DNA of 64,000 nt from JAJPXC01 sp964520525. Its GTDB lineage: Bacteria > Bacteroidota > Bacteroidia > Bacteroidales > Muribaculaceae. The notes under the pieces were generated by a model, which made no database searches, was not told where the DNA came from, and was given only the letters and a program-made list of their open reading frames with translations. Shown here piece after piece: positions 33,501-41,603 of the stretch (its first letter is position 1; every line of letters begins with the position of its first letter). The position numbers were made by a program, and so were the translations under genes. The stretch spans positions 1-64,000 of the forward strand of contig CAZFNR010000005.1 of assembly GCA_964520525.1 (NCBI GenBank), written 5' to 3'.

Positions 33501-33940
33501 CGTTTATCTTCGCATCGTTATTTGACATATCTAACAACATCTACTTGCAGATTGCGCTCATCATGCTTATCGGTCTGTTGGCTAAGAACGCCATCCTTAT
33601 CGTAGAGTTCGCACTCGACCGCCGAAAGACGGGCATGTCAATCGTCAACGCCGCAATCGCCGGCGCTGCCGACCGTCTGCGCCCGATTTTGATGACCTCT
33701 TTGGCGTTGATTATCGGTTTGTTGCCTATGATGCTCGCATCGGGTGTAGGCGCCAACGGTAACCGCGCGCTCGGTAGCGGCTCTATCGGCGGTATGTTGA
33801 TAGGTATGCTGCTACAGATAATCTTCGTGCCGGCTCTGTTTGTAATCTTCCAGAAAATTCAAGAAAAGATTACGCCCGTACAGTGGAAAGACACCGACAA
33901 CAGCGGCATCGAGGCTGAGATTGAGCAATACTCCCATTAA
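30566..33940 (+). CDS. RND multidrug efflux pump, inner-membrane subunit (AcrB/MexB, HAE1 family)
   Basis: 1124 residues, about 80 more than AcrB; the extra length lies in the cytoplasmic/central region around 480-580. It exports drugs using the proton gradient as a trimer. Family signs: 'FINRPVLSTVISIFIVLLG' (first helix), 'NRVAKAQNLLPAEV', the proton-relay pair D405-D406 in 'VVDDAIVVVEAVHAK' (equivalent to AcrB D407/D408), and 'GLLAKNAILIVEFA' near the C-terminus. The gene lies 22 bases after the adaptor. Confidence 0.97.
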   Translation: MKLDNFINRPVLSTVISIFIVLLGILGLFSLPITQYPDIAPPTIQVSTTYTGANAQAVLNSVIAPLEESINGAEGMTYMESTATNTGSADITVYFEQGFDPDMAAVDVQNRVAKAQNLLPAEVTKVGVITKKRQTSMLVGVALYATDSVYSEVFLDNYMKINVIPELQRVRGVGDVMSFGADYSMRIWLKPDVMGQYGLMPDDIAYALAEQNIEAAPGAFGEQGNQSFQYTLKYKGRLETPEEFGDIVVRATENGEVLYLKDVADIELGKVTYGFHNTLNGKPATMAIVFQTAGSNATQIIEDCEALVEKMKKDLPKGLEFAIPLNNNDFLYASIHEVVKTLIEAFVLVFFVVYIFLQDFRSTLIPAIAIPVALIGTFFMLKVIGFSINLITLSALVLAIAIVVDDAIVVVEAVHAKLDMGYKNARKASIDAMGEIAGALVSITLVMMLVFIPVSFMPGTSGVFYRQFGLTMAIAILFSAINALTLSPALCAVLLKAHDDESTLKERMGKAYSAAGQSFKERYGKMFKLNIHPLITMVFLVATITFMVLGWYSFGTPWKCIIASAVALVTIMGIFSPRFHKGFETGYGRLLKKYKGYVEFFINHKISSFAIVMLAIIALVVLMNKRPTALVPNEDTGMIFVMVDMPPGTSQERTMEALDKVNRLVCQIPAVEYCQKIAGYSFLAGQGATYGTFLVKLKHWDERDSKTENSTAVLGRIYATVTPQIKDGRVVAFAPPMIAGYSVTNGFELKMQDRTGGDINNFFGIVQQFLGKLNAQPEISVAYSTFNPTFPQYMVDIDAAKAKRAGISPQTILSTLQGYYGGMYVSNFNRFGKIYRVMMQAAPEARVSPETLSAIKVRNGGEMASLSNFVTLKRVYGPDLLTRFNMFQSISVTGSPAVGYSSGDALKAIERVAAETLPAGFTYEYAGMTREESSSSSSATAIIFGLCLLFVYLLLSAQYESYILPFAVIFSIPFGLMGAFIFASLFDISNNIYLQIALIMLIGLLAKNAILIVEFALDRRKTGMSIVNAAIAGAADRLRPILMTSLALIIGLLPMMLASGVGANGNRALGSGSIGGMLIGMLLQIIFVPALFVIFQKIQEKITPVQWKDTDNSGIEAEIEQYSH

Positions 33941-33966
33941 TCATTCATTCTGATACTGACTTAACG

Positions 33967-35343
33967 ATGAAAATTAAATATATGGCAAGAGTTGCGGCGG
34001 TAGCATTGGGCGTGATTATGCTCGGCAGTTGCAACATCTACAAAAATTTTGAGATGCCACAAGACTCTGCCTTGACCGAGGAATATGTCAAGGCTCGTCA
34101 GGCACAGCCCGACTCGACGGCGTTCGGCAACCTCCGCTGGGAACAGGTCTTTACCGACCCGGTGCTTGTCGACCTCATTAACCAGGCGTTGGTCAACAAC
34201 ACAAGCCTCCGCAACGCAAAGCTCAACGTCGACATCGCGCACGCCCAGCTCAAAGGCGCTAAACTCAGCTTCTTCCCGTCGCTGGCTCTCGCACCCAACG
34301 GAGCAGGCGCTTTTTACGCCGGCAATAATATATGGACTTATCAGCTTCCCGCGGCTGCGTCGTGGGAGGTGGATATATTCGGCAAGCTGCTCAACTCCAA
34401 GCGCGGTGCCAAAGCCGCCTTATTGCAGAGCGAGGCCTACCATCAAGCTGCGAGGTCGCAGATTATCGCCGCGGTGGCAAGCACCTACTACACTTTGGCT
34501 AATCTCGAGGCTCAGTTGAAACTCAGCCGGGAGACAGCCGGGCTGTGGGCTGAGAGCGTCGAGACAATGAAAAACCTCAAGCTGGCGGGACGTCTCAACG
34601 AGACAGCTGTCGTGCAAAGCCAAGCCAACTACTACAGTATTCTCGCATCGATTACCGATTTAGAGGTAGCGATTGACGAGGTCAACAACACTCTGTCGCT
34701 GTTGGTCAACACAACCCCACAGAAGTGGGTGGTCAGCCCCGAGGCTACACTCGTGGCGCCGACAATGCTTCGCGAAGCCATACCGATGCGAGAACTCGCG
34801 GCGCGTCCCGACGTCAGAGCGGCTGAACAGGCTCTCGCAACAGCCTATTACGCCACAAATCAGGCGCGAGCAAACTTCTATCCGGGGCTTAATATCACCG
34901 CCAACGGAGGATTCACCAATCTAATCGGAAGTTTCATAACAAATCCCGGTGACTGGTTCGCGCAAATCGCAGGCTCGCTCACAATACCATTATTCTCCCG
35001 TGGTGCCAACATCGCACGGCTCGAAGCCACCAAAGCCCAACAAAAGCAGGCGATGAACAACTTCGAGTACACTCTGATGGCAGCTTCGGCTGAGGTCAGC
35101 GACGCCATGACTATCTATGAAAAGAGCGCTGAGAAAGAGGCTTATCTTGCCCGACAGGTCGAAAATCTTGAAAAATCGGTCGAATATACCCAAGAATTAT
35201 TAACTTTGGGGACTTCGACTTATCTCGAAGTGCTGACAGCCCAGCAGGGACTGCTCGGAGCGCAAATCTCTCAACTCTCAACCCGGTTGTCGAGATCAAA
35301 AGCTGTCATAAACCTGTATCAGTCACTCGGCGGTGGACGATAA
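33967..35343 (+). CDS. Outer-membrane efflux channel lipoprotein (TolC/OprM/NodT family)
   Basis: 458 residues with a lipoprotein signal (lipobox 'IMLGSC'). Two OEP repeats (PF02321) at about 55-245 and 270-455 show the long alpha-helical pattern and the 'ARPDVRAAEQALATAYY' and 'FYPGLNITANGGF' signatures. It forms the exit duct of the tripartite pump encoded by the two preceding genes. It lies 26 bases after the pump gene. Confidence 0.95.
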   Translation: MKIKYMARVAAVALGVIMLGSCNIYKNFEMPQDSALTEEYVKARQAQPDSTAFGNLRWEQVFTDPVLVDLINQALVNNTSLRNAKLNVDIAHAQLKGAKLSFFPSLALAPNGAGAFYAGNNIWTYQLPAAASWEVDIFGKLLNSKRGAKAALLQSEAYHQAARSQIIAAVASTYYTLANLEAQLKLSRETAGLWAESVETMKNLKLAGRLNETAVVQSQANYYSILASITDLEVAIDEVNNTLSLLVNTTPQKWVVSPEATLVAPTMLREAIPMRELAARPDVRAAEQALATAYYATNQARANFYPGLNITANGGFTNLIGSFITNPGDWFAQIAGSLTIPLFSRGANIARLEATKAQQKQAMNNFEYTLMAASAEVSDAMTIYEKSAEKEAYLARQVENLEKSVEYTQELLTLGTSTYLEVLTAQQGLLGAQISQLSTRLSRSKAVINLYQSLGGGR

Positions 35344-35379
35344 ACCCTAAGTCGATTACCTAACAAAAAACAGAAAACC

Positions 35380-36162
35380 ATGATTAGTCCGTTAGCCCAC
35401 ATTGACCCCTCTGCCAAAATCGGCAAAGATGTGACAATTCACCCCTTCGCTTTCATCGACGCTAATGTCGAAATCGGCGACAATTGCGAGATAATGTCCT
35501 ATACGAGCATTATCAGCGGCACCCGAATGGGGAAAAACAACAAAGTCTATCAAGGCTCCATCATCGGAGCTGACCCGCAAGACTTCCGTTGGAAAGGCGA
35601 AAATACGTTCTGTCTAATCGGCGACAACAACGTCATCCGCGAACACGTCATAATCAACCGCAGCATTCGCGAAGGTCAAGGCACGCGCATCGGTAACGAT
35701 TCATTCATCATGGCAGAAAGCCATATCGGTCATGACAGTTGGATTCAAGGCAAGAACGTGATTGGTAACGGCGCGATGTTAGCCGGCGATACCGTCGTGG
35801 GGCATTGCTCAATCATGTCGTCAAACGCTATGCTCCACGAGGGCTGCAAAATCGGTGATTGGGTGCTGATAAAAGGAGGGTGCCGAATCGGCTCTAACGT
35901 CCCCCCCTACGTCATCATCGCACATAACCCCGCTGCCTACTATGGCATCAATGCTTATATCATGCGCCGCCACGGCTTCACCGAAGAGCAGATTGACGAT
36001 GTGGCAAAAAGTTACAGACACGTCTACCAGTGCGGCACATCGGTGTTCAACGCCTTGAGGCGCATCGAAGCCGATGTACAGCCATCCGACGTGCGCGAAA
36101 ACATCATGAGATTCATTCGCGACAACAACATGAAGATTGTGGCTGTCCCCACCGACTTGTAG
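35380..36162 (+). CDS. LpxA-like acyltransferase (left-handed beta-helix)
   Basis: 260 residues, the length of LpxA. The N-terminal two-thirds are hexapeptide repeats ('IGKDVTIHPFAFIDANVEIG'). LpxA-type features include 'IGADPQDFRWKGE', 'IGDNNVIREHVIINR', the putative catalytic His in 'ESHIGHDSW', 'NVPPYVIIAHNPAAYYGIN' and 'MRRHGFTEEQI'. Several positions differ from classic LpxA ('LHEGCKIGDWVLIKGG'), and it stands with an efflux operon rather than with lpxD, fabZ or lpxB. It is therefore either the lipid A enzyme (UDP-GlcNAc O-acyltransferase) or a divergent paralogue. It follows the outer-membrane channel gene by 36 bases and ends in a strong terminator. Confidence 0.8.
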   Translation: MISPLAHIDPSAKIGKDVTIHPFAFIDANVEIGDNCEIMSYTSIISGTRMGKNNKVYQGSIIGADPQDFRWKGENTFCLIGDNNVIREHVIINRSIREGQGTRIGNDSFIMAESHIGHDSWIQGKNVIGNGAMLAGDTVVGHCSIMSSNAMLHEGCKIGDWVLIKGGCRIGSNVPPYVIIAHNPAAYYGINAYIMRRHGFTEEQIDDVAKSYRHVYQCGTSVFNALRRIEADVQPSDVRENIMRFIRDNNMKIVAVPTDL

Positions 36163-36196
36163 AAACCAGCGAAAAAATTGCAATACTTCCATATCG

Positions 36197-36235
36197 GGAA
36201 GGGCGCGCCGCCGGCACGCCCTTCCTTTATTTTTG
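36197..36235 (+). terminator. Intrinsic terminator of the efflux/lpxA-like operon
   Basis: GGAAGGGCG (36197-36205), an eleven-base GC-rich loop, CGCCCTTCC (36217-36225), then TTTATTTTT. It is a strong terminator 35 bases after the stop. Confidence 0.9.
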
Positions 36236-36302
36236 CCCACTGCCGTTCATTCCATCAAGTGGCACTCAATTAGCGGGTATAGCTGATGTTGTGGCTTTTC
36301 AC

Positions 36303-36330
36303 CTTTGAGGTGATGCCTTTGAGGTGATGC
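36303..36330. repeat. 14-bp perfect tandem duplication
   Basis: CTTTGAGGTGATGC occurs twice in a row (36303-36316 and 36317-36330), just downstream of the stop of the TIGR02757-type gene. It is probably a small replication-slippage duplication in non-coding DNA. Confidence 0.8.
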
Positions 36331-36349
36331 CGCCGCTGTTGAAGCGGTT

Positions 36350-37132
36350 TCAGCATTTTTTGCTCTCGATTCCCAATCCGAACAGGGCGTAATCATAGAA
36401 AGTCGGGTCGGCGGGGCGGAAACGGCGCAGCGCGGCGGTCAGCTCCTCGACGGCGCGGCGGTCAGCTTGACGGCGTGTGAGCAACCCCAAGTCGCGCGAC
36501 GTGTTGCCCACATGTACATCAAGCGGTATAAACAGTTGGCTTGGTTTGACCACTTTCCATATCCCCATATCGACTATGCCGTCGTCCCTGACGAGCCATC
36601 GCAACGCCATGTTGACACGTTTTAGGGCTGTTGTCGTCAGATTTTGCGGCAGACAGCGGCTGTCGGCTTCTCCGCCGTTGGCCTCGCGGATAGCTTCGTT
36701 CATCCCCTCGACAAGTTTCCACGCAGGCGACTCGCTTTGGGCGATGTGGAGATAACGTGCCAAGCCTTCGAGCGAACCGTGCCGGGCGAATATCAAGCGG
36801 AAGCCGCGCAGATAATGGCGCAGATTGTTGACGAAAAACGTCCGGTGGATGTTGCCGTCGGCAAGCTCCTCATAGCCCTCGTCCATCACGAAATGATAGG
36901 GACGCCCCTCCATCAGTCTGAGCATTTTGGCGCAGTTGGAGCATATCATCTTGCGGTTACCCCACGCGATTGTGGCCGACAGCAATGCCGCCAGCTCTAT
37001 ATCTTGTTGCGCGTCATATTGCCGGGGAAACTGCACCGGGTCAGCTTCGATAAATCGGGGAGAATTGATGCGCTCACCCTCGCGGTCGAGCATCTCGCGG
37101 ATTTCGCTTTCGCTCAGTTCATTGCTGTTCAT
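36350..37132 (-). CDS. TIGR02757-family (DUF2400) protein
   Basis: About 260 residues from the ATG at 37132 (MNSNELSESEIR); an ATG at 37150 adds six. It shows the family pattern 'RFIEADPVQFPRQYDAQQDI', 'AALLSATIAWGNRKMI', 'RGFRLIFARHGSL', 'KRVNMALRWLVRDDGIVD' and 'LFIPLDVHVGNTSRDLGLL', ending in 'DPTFYDYALFGLGI'. The helical fold and 'PLDVH' motif recall helix-hairpin-helix DNA glycosylases, but no activity is established. It is a single gene, divergent from the SemiSWEET gene. Confidence 0.85.
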   Translation of the reverse strand: MNSNELSESEIREMLDREGERINSPRFIEADPVQFPRQYDAQQDIELAALLSATIAWGNRKMICSNCAKMLRLMEGRPYHFVMDEGYEELADGNIHRTFFVNNLRHYLRGFRLIFARHGSLEGLARYLHIAQSESPAWKLVEGMNEAIREANGGEADSRCLPQNLTTTALKRVNMALRWLVRDDGIVDMGIWKVVKPSQLFIPLDVHVGNTSRDLGLLTRRQADRRAVEELTAALRRFRPADPTFYDYALFGLGIESKKC

Positions 37133-37296
37133 ATCCGCGAAGTTAACCAATTTCGCTTAGAACCGATAGCCCATCGACACGACTGCCCTTACGTTTTTAA
37201 CCTCTCCCTCGGTGGGAATGGAGCGCGATTCCCTTTTCCCCTCATGATTGAAGATAGTTGATGAAATAGCGTAGGCATTGTTTGAACAAAAATTGT

Positions 37297-37304
37297 TACA
37301 TTTG
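37297..37304 (+). promoter_or_regulatory. Promoter -7 box of the SemiSWEET gene
   Basis: TACATTTG on the plus strand, about 48 bases before the ATG at 37352. TTG-type candidates lie 12-16 bases upstream (37280-37285), closer than ideal. Confidence 0.5.
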
Positions 37305-37351
37305 CATTTATCATAAAGCTAATATCCTCAACCGTAAACGATAGCGCAATT

Positions 37352-37648
37352 ATGGATTTGACCGCTTCAATCATTGGCTACACAGCTTCGTTATGCTTGG
37401 TTTTCGGCTATTTGCCTCAAGCGATTCGCACCATCAGGACGCGTGATACCGATGGCATTTCACTCCCCGGGTTCACGATGCTCACGCTCGGCAGCGTGGG
37501 GTTCTGCATTCAAGGGTTGCTTCTCGACAATCCCCCGCTGTGGATTTGCAACGCTCTGTCGGCGGTGTTGAGTTTCATCGTCTTTTTCATCAAGATGTAC
37601 AACGACTATGGCGGCGGCAAGCGTCGTCGCGGCGGTTCAAAGTCGTGA
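37352..37648 (+). CDS. SemiSWEET-type sugar transporter (PQ-loop)
   Basis: 98 residues with three membrane helices (about 5-25, 40-60, 65-85), the half-size bacterial relative of SWEET transporters, acting as a dimer. The PQ-loop motif is visible as 'FGYLPQAIRTIRTRDTDGIS', followed by 'GSVGFCIQGLLLDNPPLW' and 'NALSAVLSFIVFFIKMYND'. The basic C-terminal tail (KRRRGGSKS) is cytoplasmic. The last twelve bases overlap the 3' end of the convergent ABC ATPase gene. The substrate is unknown. Confidence 0.9.
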   Translation: MDLTASIIGYTASLCLVFGYLPQAIRTIRTRDTDGISLPGFTMLTLGSVGFCIQGLLLDNPPLWICNALSAVLSFIVFFIKMYNDYGGGKRRRGGSKS

Positions 37649-39070
37649 AAGCGTTTTAGTGTGGGTCACACACTCCGGCACTTCCGGGCGGTAGTGTGTG
37701 ACATAAATCAGAGCCATTTCACGGTCTGTTCGCGATGCGATGTGGTTGATGACGGCTCTGACGGCGCGTTTGCGAGCCGAGTCAAGGCCGTGGAGCGGCT
37801 CGTCAAGTATCAACAGCTCGGGTTGCTTTATTAGCGTGCGCGCTATCAGCACCATGCGCTGTTCGCCGCTCGAAAGCGTGTTGAAACGTCTGTCGGCCAG
37901 TGGCTCGAGGTGAAACAATTTGAGCCATTGACGGGCGAGCTTGAGCTGGTGGGGCTGCGTTTTCACATATAGCCCCACAGTGTCGTTAAGCCCTTGGGCC
38001 ACGATGGTTTCCACATTGCCGCCGCCGTTGAAGTAGAGGTGCATCTCAGGTGATATGTAGCCGATGCGCCGCTTGATGTCCCATATCGTCTCGCCGCTTC
38101 CGCGGGGGCGGTCAAAAAGGGTGATGGTGTTGGAGTAACCCTGCGGGTTGTCGGCGTGGACGAGACTTAGCAACGTTGATTTCCCTGAGCCGTTGGGCCC
38201 GGCCAATGCCCAACGCTCCCCTTTTCTTATTTCCCAATCAACATCTTTGAGTATGACGCGTCGGCCATACTTCACCTCGCAGCGTTCGAGCTTAAGCACC
38301 ACTTCGGCAGGTCTGTCGGTCAAGACGGGGGCGGGAGGGATGGACTCGGCGTCGATGGCGTAATCCATCAGTATGGCCATCCGGTGGCGCAGCGTCTCGG
38401 CGTTGCCGTCGTTGGTGACGGGTGGGTTGATTCTCCCCTGCTCGATTGTTATCAGTGTGTCGGTGGCTGTCGGCAGGTCACCGGGGTTGCACAATAGCAA
38501 TATTATGTTGACCCCCTGGGCTATAAGCTCTTTAAGGGCTTCGTCGAGTATCGCTCTCGACGCTTCGTCGAGACCTATGTAGGGGTTGTCGAGAATCAGC
38601 AGGTCGGGCGACTGGGTCAATGCGTTTATGATAAGCAGTTTTCGCAGCTCGCCGCTCGACAGGTAGTTGATGCGTTTGTTGCCGATGTCGTTCAGCCTCA
38701 GACGGTCGGTGAGCCGCCGCCACGCCTGAGTGTTGACTGTGTCGCCGAGAGCCTCGGCCACCGTGGGGACGTCATCGTTCATCGATGACTCGAAACGCTG
38801 TTGATAGTATCCGGTGCCAACGCCTGTCAACGAATGTATGTCGGTGAATTGCAGAAGTTTGACTGAAAGTTTGCCTCGCGGCGAAGCTATGAGGTTGGTG
38901 CGGAAGTTCCATCCTGACGCTATTATGTTGGCGAGGGTGGTCTTTCCCGACCCGTTAGGTCCCCCGATTACCGTGAGGCCTTCGGGTATCGCGGCGTGGT
39001 AGGGATTGTCGAGCGACATCCCCTTGAAATAAAGGCGGTCGCTGTTAAGTTCAATCAGAGGTCTCGGCAT
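37637..39070 (-). CDS. Two-domain ABC ATPase (ModF-like), first site degenerate
   Basis: 477 residues, no membrane segment. NBD1 has Walker A 'GPNGSGKT' at 37-44, signature 'LSSGELRKL' near 138, and Walker B 'DLLILDNPYIGLD' in which the catalytic Glu is Asn162. NBD2 (from about 258) has Walker A 'GPNGSGKS' at 291-298, 'LSSGEQRMVLIARTL' and an intact 'LLILDEPLHGLD'. This tandem layout resembles E. coli ModF, a protein of uncertain role linked to the molybdate locus; no molybdate genes are nearby. It lies 10 bases after menA. Confidence 0.85.
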   Translation of the reverse strand: MPRPLIELNSDRLYFKGMSLDNPYHAAIPEGLTVIGGPNGSGKTTLANIIASGWNFRTNLIASPRGKLSVKLLQFTDIHSLTGVGTGYYQQRFESSMNDDVPTVAEALGDTVNTQAWRRLTDRLRLNDIGNKRINYLSSGELRKLLIINALTQSPDLLILDNPYIGLDEASRAILDEALKELIAQGVNIILLLCNPGDLPTATDTLITIEQGRINPPVTNDGNAETLRHRMAILMDYAIDAESIPPAPVLTDRPAEVVLKLERCEVKYGRRVILKDVDWEIRKGERWALAGPNGSGKSTLLSLVHADNPQGYSNTITLFDRPRGSGETIWDIKRRIGYISPEMHLYFNGGGNVETIVAQGLNDTVGLYVKTQPHQLKLARQWLKLFHLEPLADRRFNTLSSGEQRMVLIARTLIKQPELLILDEPLHGLDSARKRAVRAVINHIASRTDREMALIYVTHYRPEVPECVTHTKTLSRL

Positions 39071-39080
39071 AATATAGCGT

Positions 39081-39959
39081 TCAGATTATTGATATTGCGG
39101 TGATTAGCGTCCCTAAGGCGTAGAGTGCCATGGCGATTGCCGTCATTCCCAGCAGCGGGTTGAGACGGCGCCCTTCGAGGAGGCTCATACGCCACCAGAT
39201 TGCGGTGTGAGCCACCAAGTACAGCACCGGGACAATCCAGCTAACCGGTGGGAGAAGCAACCATAGAGGGAGCATCAATGCCACGGCAATGAAGCCGTTG
39301 AACAGGTAGAGCGCGGCCAACGTTCGGCGCCCGAATATGACGGCGAGGGTGCGCTTGCCTACTGAGCGGTCGGCATCGCAGTCGCGGTAATTGTTGACGA
39401 TTATCACATTCGCACCCATCAGACCCACTGAAAATGAGGCGAATAGAGCGGAGAAGTCCCAGTGCGTTGTCTGCACATAAAAGGTGAGGTTGACAGGGAT
39501 TATACCGAAAAACAGGATGACGGCGACTTCCCCCAGCCCATGGCGCGACAGCGGGTAGGGGCCGGTGCTGTAGGCCAACGCCCCGAGTGCGATAAACACC
39601 CCGGCAGGATAAAGCCACCACTCTCCCGGCGGCACTATGCAGCAGCCGGTGACGCAGGCGAGCCCGAGGGTGATGAATGTGGCGATTTTCATCGCTTTAG
39701 GGCTGATGTCGCCCTCGGTGACCCCTCGACGCGGGCCTTCGCGGCCAGGCGCGTCAACCCCGGACTTGTAGTCATAATATTCGTTGGCGAAGTTTGACGC
39801 TATCTGCGCCAGAATGGCGAAGATTAGGCATAGTGTGGCGGGTAGGGGCTTGAACTCGCCATACATCATCGTCAGAGCCGCGCCCATGACCACTCCGGCG
39901 ACCGATACCGGCAGTGTGCGCAGTCTCATCGCCTCTATCCAGATTCCTGTTTTGCTCAT
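39081..39959 (-). CDS. menA: 1,4-dihydroxy-2-naphthoate polyprenyltransferase
   Basis: 292 residues from the ATG at 39959 (MSKTGIWIEAMRLRTLPV); the longer frame is a shadow of the upstream gene. It is a UbiA-type membrane prenyltransferase that attaches the isoprenoid chain in menaquinone synthesis. The first Asp-rich motif is 'NEYYDYKSGVD' and the second 'NYRDCDADRSVGKRTL', with about eight hydrophobic helices. Its start overlaps the stop of the AAA/DUF4435 gene by four bases (39956-39959), implying translational coupling. Confidence 0.95.
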   Translation of the reverse strand: MSKTGIWIEAMRLRTLPVSVAGVVMGAALTMMYGEFKPLPATLCLIFAILAQIASNFANEYYDYKSGVDAPGREGPRRGVTEGDISPKAMKIATFITLGLACVTGCCIVPPGEWWLYPAGVFIALGALAYSTGPYPLSRHGLGEVAVILFFGIIPVNLTFYVQTTHWDFSALFASFSVGLMGANVIIVNNYRDCDADRSVGKRTLAVIFGRRTLAALYLFNGFIAVALMLPLWLLLPPVSWIVPVLYLVAHTAIWWRMSLLEGRRLNPLLGMTAIAMALYALGTLITAISII

Positions 39960-41566
39960 TGCTGTTTTGGTGTTGAGTCGGCGGCCGCGTCTGCGATGCT
40001 GTCTATCCCGAAAACGCGGGTAATCGCGCGGCGTATGCGGTCGGCGTTCGCGCCGCCCGACTTCAGAATTGAAATAATGGATTTGACATACTCGTCGCGG
40101 CTCCCTTTGATGCCGCAAAGCGAGGCCACGTTGCTGCCCTGAATCATTGTCTTTTGGTTATAGACTTTCAGTATGGCCCGGTAGTCGTTGTTTTCGGCGT
40201 AGCTGTGAAACTCCCGGCACAAATCTTCGTAGATACCCCGAGGGTTAATCTCATTCACCAAACCGGTGATATGCTCTTCGAGCAGGTTGATGTTTCGGAA
40301 ACGTCCGTCTATGCGGTATTCGACCGTCTGTTTGACTTTGTGGCGGGTGTGTAGCAATGCCTGCTGTCTGATGTCGGCTTTAAACATGGCTATGATGGCT
40401 TTCCTGACCTTGTCAAACACCACATTCTCGTTGCGCCTGTGGTGGTTGGCGACCGCTTTCACCACATCCTCAAGCATCAACAGATTTTCAATCTCGGCAA
40501 CTTCGGGAACGAGTATGTTCTTGCGCCGCAGATATGCCACCTCTTTCTCGTCGCGGCGGTCACGGTCGACTATGCCATGACTGTCGAGGTGGTGGAAACT
40601 TTTCAAGTCGTTGAATGTGCGCGTAGTCTCTATCACCTTGTTGCAGCTGCCGAGAGCTTTCACGGTGTATCCCTTGAAGACGAGCGGGTAAAGTTTCGAG
40701 TCAATCGAGTGGGTGTCGTCACCCTCGATGAACAACACCGGTTTGCGTCCACCGATAATGGCGAGATAGACTTCATCGGGGAGTCCCGTGTTTGGCGGGA
40801 GCACGTCGTAGTCCCATCTGACGGCTGCCGCGTCGTAATCTCTGACCCAAATCACGAGATTGTCGGTGCGGCTTCCCGCAAATTCGAGGTCGTGGGTGGT
40901 GTAGATGAATGTGCAGTCGGGGCGCAACCCTTCGAGGCGGTCCCATAATGTCTTGCTGACCGACGGGTGCAGGAACAGTCCCGGCGTGTCGACGAAAATC
41001 ACGGCACTGTCCATTGCCAGCAATGCGGCTCCGATATAGTATAGCACAGCGCGTTCGCCGTCTGACAGGCGAAGCGATGAGTAAGCCTGGGTATCGGAAT
41101 TGCGGCTGAATAACATACGTCCGCCTTCGAGCAAAATGCGGTTGTCGGGAAAAATTTCCTGCCACAGTTCGATAAGCGTGTCGAGCCGGGTCGGTTGCAA
41201 GGTCGCGGTGCTGTCGGTAGCCGACATTATTTTGTAGGACAACAGGTTGACGAACTCTTCGCATAGCAACACTCCCATCAGGCGGTCAAATTGGCTTGCC
41301 GCGTCGTTGCGGACTATTGTGGCTCGCCCCACGGCTTCGGCGTAGAGCGAATCGATTGACCCCGGCAGCGGAGCGCCGGGAGCGTCTTTGCCATAGAGCG
41401 CATGGAGAGCCGATACGCGAAACGCGCGCCCTTCCATCCCGTTCACAAGTGCCTCGGTGAAGCGGCTTTTGCCTGCGCCGTTGGCTCCTATGATGGTTAT
41501 CTGTCGGGTGCCGCCGTCGATTATGTCGCGGCTACCGTCAAGTTTGGGGGGCAGAGTCATCTCCAT
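39956..41566 (-). CDS. Single-chain AAA ATPase with DUF4435 (TOPRIM-like) domain
   Basis: 536 residues. The ATPase domain (about 15-240) has Walker A 'GANGAGKS' at 27-34, an ABC-like signature 'LRLSDGERAVLYY' and a Walker B 'AVIFVDTPGLFLHP' in which the usual catalytic Glu is Thr194, then 'YTTHDLEFA'. The C-terminal part (from about 272) matches DUF4435: 'KPVLFIEGDD' with Glu281, 'HGIVDRDRRD' with Asp334 and Asp336, and 'VPEVAEIENLL', a TOPRIM-like metal site. The two halves correspond to AriA and AriB of PARIS anti-phage systems, also known as fused proteins, and to OLD-family nucleases. The setting between ftsZ and menA is housekeeping, so a defence role is only a possibility. Confidence 0.78.
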   Translation of the reverse strand: MEMTLPPKLDGSRDIIDGGTRQITIIGANGAGKSRFTEALVNGMEGRAFRVSALHALYGKDAPGAPLPGSIDSLYAEAVGRATIVRNDAASQFDRLMGVLLCEEFVNLLSYKIMSATDSTATLQPTRLDTLIELWQEIFPDNRILLEGGRMLFSRNSDTQAYSSLRLSDGERAVLYYIGAALLAMDSAVIFVDTPGLFLHPSVSKTLWDRLEGLRPDCTFIYTTHDLEFAGSRTDNLVIWVRDYDAAAVRWDYDVLPPNTGLPDEVYLAIIGGRKPVLFIEGDDTHSIDSKLYPLVFKGYTVKALGSCNKVIETTRTFNDLKSFHHLDSHGIVDRDRRDEKEVAYLRRKNILVPEVAEIENLLMLEDVVKAVANHHRRNENVVFDKVRKAIIAMFKADIRQQALLHTRHKVKQTVEYRIDGRFRNINLLEEHITGLVNEINPRGIYEDLCREFHSYAENNDYRAILKVYNQKTMIQGSNVASLCGIKGSRDEYVKSIISILKSGGANADRIRRAITRVFGIDSIADAAADSTPKQQ

Positions 41567-41603
41567 AGTTGTCGCTGGTTATCGGTTAGTCCCTGTGGCC
41601 GGT

